Of a stretch of DNA of 64,000 nucleotides, positions 1-8,794 are shown piece by piece. The stretch lies in NCBI GenBank assembly GCA_947501045.1, contig CANMUI010000006.1, positions 124,001-188,000 on the forward strand. The letters are read 5' to 3'. Both the position numbers and the translations under genes were made by a program. Position 1 is the first letter of the stretch. Every line of letters starts with the position of its first letter. Source of the stretch: an uncultured Psychrobacter sp. (lineage in GTDB: Bacteria > Pseudomonadota > Gammaproteobacteria > Pseudomonadales > Moraxellaceae). Under the pieces are notes generated by a model, which had not been told where the DNA came from, made no database searches, and saw only the letters and a list, made by a program, of their open reading frames with translations.

Positions 1-1
1 G

Positions 2-1501
2 TGCTTTATTATTACTGGCCCCGGCATGACCAACATCATGACCGCCATGGCACAAGCGTTGGCGGACTCTATTCCGATGCTCATCATCTCAAGCGTCAAC
101 AACATAGCGCAAACGGGCAGCGGCGAAGGTCACCTGCACGAACTACATGATCAACAAGGCATGGTCAGCAAAGTCGCCCTCGCCAGCAAAACCATCTGGC
201 AACCAGAAGCCCTACCTAAAACCATCGCCCAAGCTTTTGCTTTATTTAATGGCGGTCGTCCGGGTCCCGTGCATATCCAGTTGCCCATCGATGTCATCAC
301 CGCGGATGCCAGCCACGTTGCCAAGCCGCCTACAAAAAATCAAAATAGCTCAAACCAAACCAGCTCAGACCAAAACAGTTTAAATCAGTCCACAGCATCA
401 ACAGTTAAATTACCAGCGCCCAATCCTGAGCAGTTGGATTTAATTATCGAGCAGCTACAAACCGCTAAAAACCCAGTCCTGCTGTATGGCGGCGGCTGCG
501 TCGATGTCGATAGCGATGCTGAAAAACTGGCCGAGCTGATAGACGCACCAACCTTTTTAACTATTAATGCCAAAGGACTATTGCCGCCTGCACACCCTTT
601 AAGCTTAGGCAGTAATCAATCCCTACCAGCGGGCCGAGCACTGATTGGGGAGGCTGACGTCGTACTAGCCATCGGTACCGAGCTTTGTGAAACCGACTAT
701 GACACCGTACTCGATGGCGGCTTTCGTATCAACGGCACACTGATTCGCATTGACTGCGATGCCGAGCAATTGCAGCGTCCCTTTATCGCCGATATTGCCG
801 TATTGTCTGATGCGCAAAGTGCGATTAGCGGACTATGTCAGCGCCTAGAAAAAAGCGCCAAATCAGGATTAGATCATCAAGCTACCAATAAGGTAGAACA
901 AGTTAAGCAAGTGATGACTCAAGAGATGCCTGCTAACTTCGCGGGACAAAACGCGCTACTAAAACTACTCAGAGATGAAGTTAAAGACGTCATCATCGTC
1001 GGTGACTCCACCCAGCCGGTTTATAGTGGCAATCACGGTTTTGAAGCACTAGCCACGCGTAGATGGTTTAATTCAGCCACCGGCTACGGCACCTTAGGGT
1101 ACGGTCTGCCCGCTGCCATTGGTGCTATGCTCGGATCGAATAAACCGGTGATTAGCCTGATTGGGGACGGCGGTATTCAGTTTACCATTAGCGAGCTTAT
1201 CTGCGCCGCTGAGCTTGAGCTACCACTCATTGTCCTATTATGGAACAACCAAGGTTATGGCGAGATTCGCACTTATATGGAGAATCGCGGACTGCCGCTG
1301 ATTGGCGTCAGTATCAAAACCCCTAACTTTGAGCCACTAGCAGCAGGATTAGGAGCCGGGTATCGACGAATCACCGCTAAACAGCAACTAGTGGACGCCT
1401 TACAAGAAGACACTCAAGGCAAGCAGCCGATCATCTATGAGGTTGATGAAAGTGATGAGTTTCTTAAAGAGTTGGGCGCGGCGTTTAGCTATTTTAGTTA
1501 A
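2..1501 (+). CDS. Thiamine-diphosphate decarboxylase, AruI/acetolactate-synthase type, copy 1 (5' end outside window)
   Basis: The frame is open from the first bases of the window and runs to TAA at 1499-1501. By alignment with the copy at 12176-13912 about 79 N-terminal codons, including the catalytic Glu, lie upstream of the window, so this is partial and not visibly broken. The C-terminal ThDP-binding motif GDGG...NNQGYGEI is intact. The family decarboxylates 2-oxo acids; the closest match I recall is 5-guanidino-2-oxopentanoate decarboxylase (AruI) of arginine transamination, but substrate cannot be read from sequence. From about 154 to 1366 it matches copy 2 almost base for base (fixed offset of 12411, no indels), while both flanks differ at many silent sites. 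The one core difference I found turns Gly into Cys at 686-688 (ELCETD versus ELGETD). It is followed 66 bp later by D-lactate dehydrogenase on the same strand. Confidence 0.85.
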   Translation, partial: CFIITGPGMTNIMTAMAQALADSIPMLIISSVNNIAQTGSGEGHLHELHDQQGMVSKVALASKTIWQPEALPKTIAQAFALFNGGRPGPVHIQLPIDVITADASHVAKPPTKNQNSSNQTSSDQNSLNQSTASTVKLPAPNPEQLDLIIEQLQTAKNPVLLYGGGCVDVDSDAEKLAELIDAPTFLTINAKGLLPPAHPLSLGSNQSLPAGRALIGEADVVLAIGTELCETDYDTVLDGGFRINGTLIRIDCDAEQLQRPFIADIAVLSDAQSAISGLCQRLEKSAKSGLDHQATNKVEQVKQVMTQEMPANFAGQNALLKLLRDEVKDVIIVGDSTQPVYSGNHGFEALATRRWFNSATGYGTLGYGLPAAIGAMLGSNKPVISLIGDGGIQFTISELICAAELELPLIVLLWNNQGYGEIRTYMENRGLPLIGVSIKTPNFEPLAAGLGAGYRRITAKQQLVDALQEDTQGKQPIIYEVDESDEFLKELGAAFSYFS

Positions 1502-1566
1502 ACAAAGCTTTAGCTAAACATATTGAAGCCTGATCAGTTAAGAAGGTTTGTTTAAAAAGAACGTCT

Positions 1567-3354
1567 ATGGTGTCACCAACTAACAATCTATCTGCTTTTA
1601 GCTTATCAGCTTTGTTGACTGACTTTAAAGGTGTGGTTGCTGCAGATCATGTATTAACCAAGCCCAGTCAGCAGCAGGCTTATGTGCAAGGTATGATTGA
1701 TAATAACTATGAAGATGGTAATGGTACAGCTATCTTGCCAGTAGTGGCCGTGGTCATTCCGCAGTCTTTAGTAGAACTTTGGCGCGTGATCAATATCTGC
1801 GCTAAAGCTGACGTCATTATTATTGCTCAAGCGGCCAATACTGGACTGACTGGCGGCTCAACGCCATATGGTAAATATGACCGTCCAGTGGTGATGATCT
1901 CCATGCAGGCTCTGACAGGTATTTATCTGCTTAGTGGGGGCGCGGAGGTGGTTGCGCTACCGGCAGCAACTTTGCAAGAGTTAGAATATAAACTTGCTCC
2001 GCTAGGGCGCGAGCCGCATTCGGTGCTCGGCTCTAGCTGTGTTGGCGCGTCAATCATTGGCGGTATTTGCAATAGCTCAGGTGGTATGCTGGTACAGCGT
2101 GGCCCTGCTTATACTGAGATGGCGCTGTTTGCGCGGCGCAATGCAGAGGGTCATTTTGAGCTGATTAATAATCTAGGTGTTGATTTAGGCGACGAGCCAG
2201 AACAGATGCTAGATAATTTGCAAAAGGGGCAATTCAATAAAACCTTAGATAGCTCTAAGGTAAATAACAATAACGATAGAAAAAACTCAAATCGTCAGTA
2301 TCAAACCAAGGTGCGCGACTGCGACGCTGACACGCCTGCACGTTTTAACAATGATCCAAGCGGGCTTTATGAAGCCTCAGGTTCTGCGGGTAAATTAATC
2401 GTCTTTGCGGTGCGAGTGGCGACTTATCCAAAGACCGCGCAAGAGCAAACCTTTTATATCTCCACTAATAATGCCGATACTTTGACTAAACTTCGACAGG
2501 GGTGGCTAAAAAGTACCCTGAATCTGCCAATCTTGGCAGAGTATATGCATAAAGAATACAATGACATTACTTTAACCTATGGACGCGATACCTGTTTGAG
2601 CATGCGTAAATTGTCAGCTGACAAGATAGGGGCGCTGTATCGTCTGCAAGCGAAAATTAATTATCATCTGGATAAATGGCATTTGCCAAAAACTTTGCCG
2701 GATCGGGTATTGCAACTGGCCTCAAACTTTATGCCAACGTCGTTGCCCAAAACTTTAATCAAGCAGGCGATCACAAACCAATATCATCTTATTATAAAAG
2801 TTGCCGATGATGATATTGAATCGGCTCATGAGTTTTTGCGCTCGCATTTGCAACAGCATCAAGGCACACTGCATCTTTGTACAGATGAAGAGTCGCAGGC
2901 GCTGTTAGTGTTTCGCAGTGCCGCGACTGCAGCGATGTTTCGCTATCATAATCTGCATAGCAAGGATTTTGGTGCGCTGTTATCGACTGATATCGCGCTG
3001 CCTAGAAACGCTGTTGATTGGGATGAGAAGCTACCCGCTCATCTACAAAAAAAGGTCAGCAAAACCTTTTATTTAGGACATTTTTTCTGTCATGTGATGC
3101 ATCAAGACTATTTATTACATGCCAGCATTAACACTGATATTGATACAAAAACATTCAAGGATGAACTATTGGCCTTTTATGACCAGCGCCGGATTGAATA
3201 TCCAGCTGAACATAATGTCGGTCATATCTATACTGCTAAACCTGAATTACATGAGTTTTATAAGGAACTGGATCCGACCAATTCGCTAAATCCTGGGATT
3301 GGTCAGGCAGTTAAAGGGAAAAATTGGCGGTCGTCGCCTAACTTGGAGGAGTAA
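1567..3354 (+). CDS. dld: D-lactate dehydrogenase (quinone), FAD-binding
   Basis: Membrane-associated flavoenzyme oxidising D-lactate to pyruvate and passing electrons to quinone. The protein is 595 aa against about 571 for E. coli Dld, and shares its distinctive blocks: NTGLTGGSTP at about 91-100 and GREPHSVLGSSCVGAS at about 147-162 of the FAD-binding PCMH domain, followed by RGPAYTEM. The extra length is mainly an Asn/Lys-rich insert at about residues 215-248 that looks like a disordered loop. It lies 66 bp after the decarboxylase and only 1 bp before the start of the YjiH-type membrane protein gene, so the three may be cotranscribed. The ATG at 1567 has no strong Shine-Dalgarno but is the only start that keeps the N-terminal domain complete. 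Confidence 0.9.
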   Translation: MVSPTNNLSAFSLSALLTDFKGVVAADHVLTKPSQQQAYVQGMIDNNYEDGNGTAILPVVAVVIPQSLVELWRVINICAKADVIIIAQAANTGLTGGSTPYGKYDRPVVMISMQALTGIYLLSGGAEVVALPAATLQELEYKLAPLGREPHSVLGSSCVGASIIGGICNSSGGMLVQRGPAYTEMALFARRNAEGHFELINNLGVDLGDEPEQMLDNLQKGQFNKTLDSSKVNNNNDRKNSNRQYQTKVRDCDADTPARFNNDPSGLYEASGSAGKLIVFAVRVATYPKTAQEQTFYISTNNADTLTKLRQGWLKSTLNLPILAEYMHKEYNDITLTYGRDTCLSMRKLSADKIGALYRLQAKINYHLDKWHLPKTLPDRVLQLASNFMPTSLPKTLIKQAITNQYHLIIKVADDDIESAHEFLRSHLQQHQGTLHLCTDEESQALLVFRSAATAAMFRYHNLHSKDFGALLSTDIALPRNAVDWDEKLPAHLQKKVSKTFYLGHFFCHVMHQDYLLHASINTDIDTKTFKDELLAFYDQRRIEYPAEHNVGHIYTAKPELHEFYKELDPTNSLNPGIGQAVKGKNWRSSPNLEE

Positions 3355-3355
3355 A

Positions 3356-4762
3356 ATGACGAATTATATTAATGAATCACAGCAGCCTATTCTGGGCACA
3401 GATGCTGTTGATTCACAAACCCCGCAAGGGAGCCAATGGCGAGCGTCATTGTGGAAGTTTTTATTATTTTCAGCACTAGGCATTGCTCTATTTATCATCC
3501 CGTTTCAGTGGGATGGCAAAGTGACCATTTTACTCGGGGTATTAACGGATACATTGCAAGCGGCTTTAGGCGGTTTTGTCGCTTATATTACCATTGCGAT
3601 AGTGACTGCTTCCTTTGTCGGGGCGCTAGCGGTAAAAGTGCTAAGACCCAATTTGCATGAAGATACGGTAATGGCTAAGCTTTTCGACGTCGACTGGTTT
3701 TGGCTTGCCGCGCGCTTTTTAGGGATGCTGTTTATTTGGATGATTTTTCTGCAAATAGGCCCCGAATTCATTATCAATCGCAATACAGGGGGGGTAATCT
3801 TTGAGGACTTAGTGCCGATTTTGATTCCGCTATTTTTCTTTGCTATTTTATCACTACCATTTTTGACTGATTTTGGTTTGATGGAATTTTTGGGAACACT
3901 AGCGAGCAAGGTGTTTGTCAAGCTCTTCAAATTACCGGGGCGCTCGGCCGTTGATGCCATGTCTTCATGGTTTGGAGCCGCCTCTATTGGTCTTTTGGTG
4001 ACCATGCAAGAGTACAACAAAAGCTATTATAGCCAGCGTGAAGCGGCGATTATTGCCACCACCTTTTCGGTAACCTCAATTGCTTTTACTTACGTTGTTG
4101 CCAAGACTATTGGCGTTGACAATAACTTTGTGTTCTTCTATTTGACCATTGCCCTAACAGGGTTTATAGCCGCTATTATTATGCCGCGCATACCGCCGTT
4201 ATCATTAAAACCTGATACCTACCATTCAGGCAAGTGCATGCTTGATGAAGAGATTCCTAACCAATATAGCACTTATCAATGGGCGCTGAATCGGGCGGTG
4301 ACTCGCGCGCATTCTATGCCAAGTTTAGGTACCGTATTCAAAAATAGCCTAAAAAACTTATTCGACATCTACTTTGGTCTGATTCCCGTTATTTTCGCTA
4401 TCGGCACTATTGGTTTGGGATTAGCAGAATATACGCCAGTATTTGATTGGCTAGCTGCGCCGCTCGTACCGCTGCTTGAATTATTGCAGATTCCAGAGGC
4501 GACTGCCGCCGCACCTGCGATGATTATGGGTTTTGCAGATATGTACCTGCCAGCTTTAGTAGGTAAGAGTATTGAGAGCGAGATGACCCGCTTTATCGTT
4601 GGCGCCGCATCGATCACTCAGATTATTTATATGTCTGAGGTGGGTGCACTGATTTTGAAATCAAACATCAAGCTTAACGTGTTAGAGCTGTTCATTATCT
4701 TTATTATTCGTACGCTTATCAGCTTAGTAGTTATTACCTCGGTAGCTCATTTGCTGTATTAG
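3356..4762 (+). CDS. YjiH-family membrane protein with nucleoside-recognition (Gate) domains
   Basis: A 468-aa polytopic inner-membrane protein with about ten hydrophobic segments and a polar N-terminal stretch of about 30 residues. The frame is open further upstream to 3299, inside dld, but GGAGGA at 3345-3350 stands at good distance from ATG 3356, one base after the dld stop; I use that start. The sequence (DAMSSWFGAASIG, SIAFTYVV, MIMGFADMYLPAL) fits the YjiH/nucleoside-recognition family of presumed transporters. Substrate is unknown. Tight coupling to dld suggests a role in lactate or related carboxylate handling, which is inference. A strong terminator follows at 4784-4818. Confidence 0.8.
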   Translation: MTNYINESQQPILGTDAVDSQTPQGSQWRASLWKFLLFSALGIALFIIPFQWDGKVTILLGVLTDTLQAALGGFVAYITIAIVTASFVGALAVKVLRPNLHEDTVMAKLFDVDWFWLAARFLGMLFIWMIFLQIGPEFIINRNTGGVIFEDLVPILIPLFFFAILSLPFLTDFGLMEFLGTLASKVFVKLFKLPGRSAVDAMSSWFGAASIGLLVTMQEYNKSYYSQREAAIIATTFSVTSIAFTYVVAKTIGVDNNFVFFYLTIALTGFIAAIIMPRIPPLSLKPDTYHSGKCMLDEEIPNQYSTYQWALNRAVTRAHSMPSLGTVFKNSLKNLFDIYFGLIPVIFAIGTIGLGLAEYTPVFDWLAAPLVPLLELLQIPEATAAAPAMIMGFADMYLPALVGKSIESEMTRFIVGAASITQIIYMSEVGALILKSNIKLNVLELFIIFIIRTLISLVVITSVAHLLY

Positions 4763-4783
4763 TCATTTACTCACAATATGAAT

Positions 4784-4818
4784 AAAGCCGGTTTGATTTC
4801 ATATCAGACCGGCTTTTT
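4784..4818 (+). terminator. Rho-independent terminator after the dld-yjiH operon
   Basis: Perfect 14-bp inverted repeat, AAAGCCGGTTTGAT at 4784-4797 and its complement at 4803-4816, five-base loop, ending in a T run. It closes the plus-strand operon 21 bp after the stop codon. Confidence 0.85.
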
Positions 4819-4958
4819 GTGGCGATGGATAGTTGTATTTATTGATAAGTTTAGTGATCTAAGTTTACCCTTCTCTGTGAAATAGCCTAAGTAAAAACTT
4901 AAACAACATAAAGTCAATTGCTCAGATCATCTACTTAATGATAATAATTTTATATCAT

Positions 4959-4988
4959 TTGACACTAGTTAGGATACTGGCATATATT
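4959..4988 (+). promoter_or_regulatory. Candidate sigma-70 promoter for the HDAC-family gene
   Basis: TTGACA at 4959-4964, then 17-18 bases, then ATATAT/TATATT at 4982-4988. It lies about 110 bp upstream of the ATG at 5097, inside the 310-bp spacer 4763-5072 that otherwise holds only the terminator at its left end and AT-rich sequence. Consensus match only. Confidence 0.4.
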
Positions 4989-5096
4989 CAACTAGCGTAT
5001 TAACTATATCCTCAAAATCTCAAGATTAAAGGCTTTAAGCCACATTAAAAATAACGATCAAAAATATAATTTATGATTAGCAAAGGAGTGCAGAGT

Positions 5097-6137
5097 ATGA
5101 CGAGGAAAATGAAAATATATAGCCATGATAATTTAAGTTTACATAGACCACTGCCTTATTTTTCTTATGGAAAAATGCACGAGCCATTAGAGATACCGGA
5201 GCGTATGACCGAGCTGTTAAAAGCCCCAAAAGCTCTGGGACTTGAGGTCACTACGGCCAAAGAGATCGGCATGGCACCGATATTGGCTGTGCATGATTTT
5301 GGCTACGTGGACTTTTTAAAGCATGGCTATAATGAATGGAGGGCGGTCGAGGAGGACTTGGGGCCGCAGGTACAGACCGGGATTTTTGTCCCCTATGATA
5401 ATCCTGGACTGGGTATCATGGCAAAAGCGGCCAAATATCAGGCCGATGATAGCGCGCCGATTAGCGAGCATTCATGGACGTCGATTTATTGGTCAGCGCA
5501 AACCGCGCTTAATGCAGCTGATGCTCTGCTAAGCGATGACAGCGGTGCAAGCGATATACAGCTTTGCTTTTCGCGCCCGCCCGGACACCATGCCCGCCGT
5601 AGCGCGGCTGGCGGCTTTTGTTACCTAAATAACGCCGCCATTATCGCAGAATACCTACGCCAAAAGTATTCAAGAGTAGCCATTATCGATACCGATATGC
5701 ATCATGGTCAGGGTATTCAAGAGATATTTTACGCGCGCAGTGATGTGCTCTATACGTCAGTACATGGCGATCCGGTCAATTTTTATCCGGCGGTCAGCGG
5801 CCATACTTTTGAGAGAGGTACAGGCGCAGGCGAGGGTTATAACGTCAACTTTCCGATGCCGCACGGTACCGATGAAGCTGGTTTCTTTGATTATATCGAT
5901 CAATCTATCGAGTCGGTTAAATTATTTGACGCCGATGTCATCGTGCATGTCCTAGGCTTCGATGTCTACAAAGATGACCCTGAAGCCAGATGTCAGGTCA
6001 GCACTGAGGGTTTTAAAATCTTGGCGCAAAAGATGAGAGCTTTGGATAAACCTGTTATTGTACTGGTTGAAGGGGGTTATTATCGACCCAAGCTTAATGA
6101 GAATTTGCAGGCGTTTTTGTCAGGGTTGATAGAATAG
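5097..6137 (+). CDS. Histone deacetylase-family amidohydrolase (acetylpolyamine amidohydrolase-like)
   Basis: Zinc-dependent deacetylase of the class II HDAC/AcuC/AphA superfamily. Bacterial members remove acetyl groups from acetylated polyamines or other small amides in the cytoplasm. The 346-aa length equals that of AphA-type enzymes. Visible active-site elements are the tandem histidines in RPPGHHARR (H164, H165), DTDMHHGQG (zinc ligands D200 and H202), D289 in LGFDVYKDDP and the EGGYY tyrosines near 328. An earlier ATG exists at 5073, but AAGGAG at 5083-5088 is placed correctly for 5097. It is a single gene between two terminators. The substrate is inferred; a possible link is the neighbouring AruI-like decarboxylase of arginine/polyamine-type metabolism, but nothing proves it. 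Confidence 0.82.
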   Translation: MTRKMKIYSHDNLSLHRPLPYFSYGKMHEPLEIPERMTELLKAPKALGLEVTTAKEIGMAPILAVHDFGYVDFLKHGYNEWRAVEEDLGPQVQTGIFVPYDNPGLGIMAKAAKYQADDSAPISEHSWTSIYWSAQTALNAADALLSDDSGASDIQLCFSRPPGHHARRSAAGGFCYLNNAAIIAEYLRQKYSRVAIIDTDMHHGQGIQEIFYARSDVLYTSVHGDPVNFYPAVSGHTFERGTGAGEGYNVNFPMPHGTDEAGFFDYIDQSIESVKLFDADVIVHVLGFDVYKDDPEARCQVSTEGFKILAQKMRALDKPVIVLVEGGYYRPKLNENLQAFLSGLIE

Positions 6138-6187
6138 ATTGTTTAAAGGGGTTATAGCTATCTTTGAGCAGTAGCGAATGACTGTAA

Positions 6188-6225
6188 GAAAAAAGGATAT
6201 GATAGTTAATATCATATCCTTTTTA
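6188..6225. terminator. Bidirectional terminator between convergent genes
   Basis: AAAAAGGATATGAT, short loop, ATCATATCCTTTTT: an A-rich left arm and T-rich right arm give a terminator in both directions. It sits between the HDAC-family gene (plus) and cntB (minus). Confidence 0.8.
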
Positions 6226-6295
6226 TTTGCTACGTTATAAAAGCGGTACTGAAGCTTTTCGAACAATTGAGTTACAGCAAGTCCCTAATCTTAGT

Positions 6296-7252
6296 TTATA
6301 GGTCTAATACCAGCTCTGGGCCCTTGGCGCGTGAGACACAAATCATCATGGTTTTTTGCTCTAGTTTTTCATCGTCATCAAGATAATGATCAAAATGTTC
6401 GGCTTCTCCTGACAAAATAGTGGTCTCACAGGTACCACAAGCGCCCTCGCGGCACATACATTCCACATCGACATTCAAAGACTCTATCGCTTGCAAGATA
6501 GTTTGATCCGCTTTTACCTCAACGCGGTGGTTGGATTTGGCCAAAACCACGGTAAAGGCTTGGCCATTCTCAGCCGTGTCTGCTGAAAACTGCTCCCAAT
6601 GAATCCACTCATCGCGGAATCGATGTTTGTTACAGGCATCGATAGTAGCGGTAATCATAGATTTTGGCCCGCAAACATAGACGTGGGTTCCCAAAGGCTG
6701 AGCTGCAATCAGCTGCTCCACATCTAAAGGGCGACCATCCCTACGTATATAGGTCTGCACTCGATCAGCATGATCTTTATGTAGATCATCTAATAAAGTG
6801 GCGCGCTCTGGTTCCCGAAAAGCATAATGCAGCTCATAGTCCACGCTGCGCAGGGCTAATGTTTCCATATGAGTCATAAATGGCGTAACGCCAATACCAC
6901 CCGCTATGAGAACGTGCTTTTGACCTAAGGGCGACAGCTCAAACATATTGTTAGGAGAAGATATTTCCAGCTCAAAGCCCTCAACGCCGTATTTATGCAT
7001 AAAGAGCGATCCACCTTTACCATCCCGCTCTTCTTGTATGCAAACTTGATAGTAGGATAGATCTTTTGCAGAGCTGACTAGTGAATACGCATTGGATAGC
7101 TTATCATTCATCTTCAAAAATATATGACTGCCGGCACTGAACTCGGGGTAGTATTCACCATCCACACGTTTAAAAGTAAAGCGTTTTACGTTAGGGGTGA
7201 GCTGCTCTACAGCTGTGACTATGGAGGGGTACATCTGATAACTTTCAGTCAT
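6296..7252 (-). CDS. cntB: Carnitine monooxygenase, reductase subunit
   Basis: Supplies electrons from NAD(P)H via FMN and a 2Fe-2S centre to the Rieske oxygenase CntA, which cleaves carnitine to trimethylamine and malic semialdehyde. The 318-aa protein has the phthalate-dioxygenase-reductase/VanB layout: an N-terminal flavin-binding barrel, a nucleotide-binding segment (IAGGIGVTPFMTHM, then YVCGPKSM) and a C-terminal plant-type ferredoxin with CREGACGTC plus a later cysteine in MMICVSRA. It lies 141 bp downstream of cntA on the same strand, and its length equals that recalled for YeaX/CntB. A vanillate-demethylase-type reductase would look alike; pairing with the CntA-like oxygenase decides the call. 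Confidence 0.82.
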   Translation of the reverse strand: MTESYQMYPSIVTAVEQLTPNVKRFTFKRVDGEYYPEFSAGSHIFLKMNDKLSNAYSLVSSAKDLSYYQVCIQEERDGKGGSLFMHKYGVEGFELEISSPNNMFELSPLGQKHVLIAGGIGVTPFMTHMETLALRSVDYELHYAFREPERATLLDDLHKDHADRVQTYIRRDGRPLDVEQLIAAQPLGTHVYVCGPKSMITATIDACNKHRFRDEWIHWEQFSADTAENGQAFTVVLAKSNHRVEVKADQTILQAIESLNVDVECMCREGACGTCETTILSGEAEHFDHYLDDDEKLEQKTMMICVSRAKGPELVLDL

Positions 7253-7393
7253 GGTTAAATCCTGTTCTAAATAGGGTTGAGCATTTATAAATTTTGTATA
7301 CCGACTATATACGCTGCATTATCCTATTAATTTTGGCGATAAATTGGCTAAAAGAGCGCTCTTCTAGCCAAAAATACCCGTTGAGATAAACGC

Positions 7394-8557
7394 TTATTTA
7401 TAATGCTCAGCGACAAGCCCTTGGAAATAAACCATCCCATGCTCACTAATACCCGAACGCTGACGATCCGTCATGATCCGTCCCTGACCTCGATAGCCAC
7501 GAGACTTGAGTCCACGTTGTACGCTTTCGACTAGATTGAGATCCTCAGGACGAAAGACATGCTTGTACCACTCAATCAAATCTTTTTGCTTTTGAGTCAG
7601 CTCTTCATTCAAAAAGTAGATCTCATAATTTTGTAGGGTGGTTTCTTCATCGACTGGCAGCTCGTAAATCACGGTCATATAGTCGCCGCCTGGATTGACA
7701 TTGAGCATGGTACAAGGCCAAACCCAAAACCCGCTAAAAGACGGCTCCACTACGGAGGGATCAAGTTTAAAAGACTTCTCAGAGGAGCGCGCGTAGCCAA
7801 ACTGCAAGGTCCAGTTCTCATGAATGGTATGCCAGTATTTATCGACTTGTACAGAGTCCGAAAAACCCGGATGCGCAGGACCACAGTGATAACATTCCAT
7901 GTAATTATCAACGATAACTTTCCAGTTTGCCGCCGTTTCAGTGACAAAGCGCGCGGCTAGTTTTAAATCTTTGACTTCAGGGCAGGCCTCATTTAATCTC
8001 TCAGCAAAACCGGGGAGCTGTTCGGCGACACTCCCAGCGTCATCGTCCATATTGATAAAAATAAAGCCGGCATGCTCTTCAGCTTTTAAAGGCATTAAAC
8101 TAAACGCTTCTTTATCAAAATTTTCAACATTTTCACAATTACGCGCTAGTGCCAGTGAACCGTTGAGCTTAAACGTCCAAGCATGATAAGGGCAAGTAAT
8201 GACATTTTTAGCCTTACCTGATCCGGTAAGTAGCTCATGACCACGGTGCGGACAGACGTTATAAAAAGCTCGCAGAACGGCATCTTTGCCGCGTACTACG
8301 ATGATATTTTCGCCAACGATTTTGCGTGTAAAGTAGTCGTTAGGATTGGCCACCTCGCTGATATGTCCCACGCAGATCCAGCTTTTGGTAAAAATGGCTT
8401 CCTTTTCTTTTTCAAAGACACTTTTAGAAGTATAGAAAGTCTTGGGCAGAGTATAAGCATTATCCGGATCTTGGCAAAAGTCCTCAGGCAAAGTATCTAT
8501 TACGTCTGTTGTTGACTCATTAAGTGCATTTATAGGGCGCTCTTTAGTAAAACTCAT
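7394..8557 (-). CDS. cntA: Carnitine monooxygenase, Rieske oxygenase subunit
   Basis: The 387-aa Rieske non-haem iron protein closely follows the Acinetobacter CntA sequence as I remember it, including the C-terminal block RIMTDRQRSGISEHG. The Rieske cluster ligands are C102-P-H104 and C122-x2-H125. The catalytic iron site is ECYHCGPAH with H224 and H229. Residue 221 is Glu, where ring-hydroxylating dioxygenases have the bridging Asp; this Glu is a known hallmark of carnitine monooxygenase. It has about 16 more N-terminal residues than the Acinetobacter enzyme. The gene is divergent from a LysR regulator at 8795 and near a BCCT carrier, as in carnitine loci. Annotation as an aromatic dioxygenase would be misleading. 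Confidence 0.87.
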   Translation of the reverse strand: MSFTKERPINALNESTTDVIDTLPEDFCQDPDNAYTLPKTFYTSKSVFEKEKEAIFTKSWICVGHISEVANPNDYFTRKIVGENIIVVRGKDAVLRAFYNVCPHRGHELLTGSGKAKNVITCPYHAWTFKLNGSLALARNCENVENFDKEAFSLMPLKAEEHAGFIFINMDDDAGSVAEQLPGFAERLNEACPEVKDLKLAARFVTETAANWKVIVDNYMECYHCGPAHPGFSDSVQVDKYWHTIHENWTLQFGYARSSEKSFKLDPSVVEPSFSGFWVWPCTMLNVNPGGDYMTVIYELPVDEETTLQNYEIYFLNEELTQKQKDLIEWYKHVFRPEDLNLVESVQRGLKSRGYRGQGRIMTDRQRSGISEHGMVYFQGLVAEHYK

Positions 8558-8794
8558 AGTAACTTCCTTGTTTAAAGCTCTTTTTTAAAGCTGTACTTTT
8601 TAGCAACAGCCTTTATTATTTCAGCATCTTGTGACAAAGCTGTTAATCCGATAACATCGATGGCGAAAGCTGCTGTTTTTACACACCATAACCAATAAAA
8701 ACCCTTAAGTTTTCAATGGGTTTGTCTAGGCTCATAATGCTTGTCTAAAAGCTTTGGAGCAATAGCATAATCGTCAACATAAGGAACACAGTTC

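Noticed and set aside
2..1501. Copy 1 of the decarboxylase as a truncated pseudogene
   Set aside because: Its frame is open from the first bases of the window and aligns with copy 2 codon for codon, so the missing N-terminus is due to the window edge.
3583..4020. Minus-strand 145-codon frame inside the YjiH-type gene
   Set aside because: Antisense to conserved transmembrane segments; no family resemblance.
7394..8557. Aromatic ring-hydroxylating dioxygenase or glycine betaine monooxygenase for the Rieske protein
   Set aside because: The bridging residue is Glu, and the C-terminal block and neighbours match carnitine monooxygenase; GbcA-type proteins are longer and pair with a different reductase.
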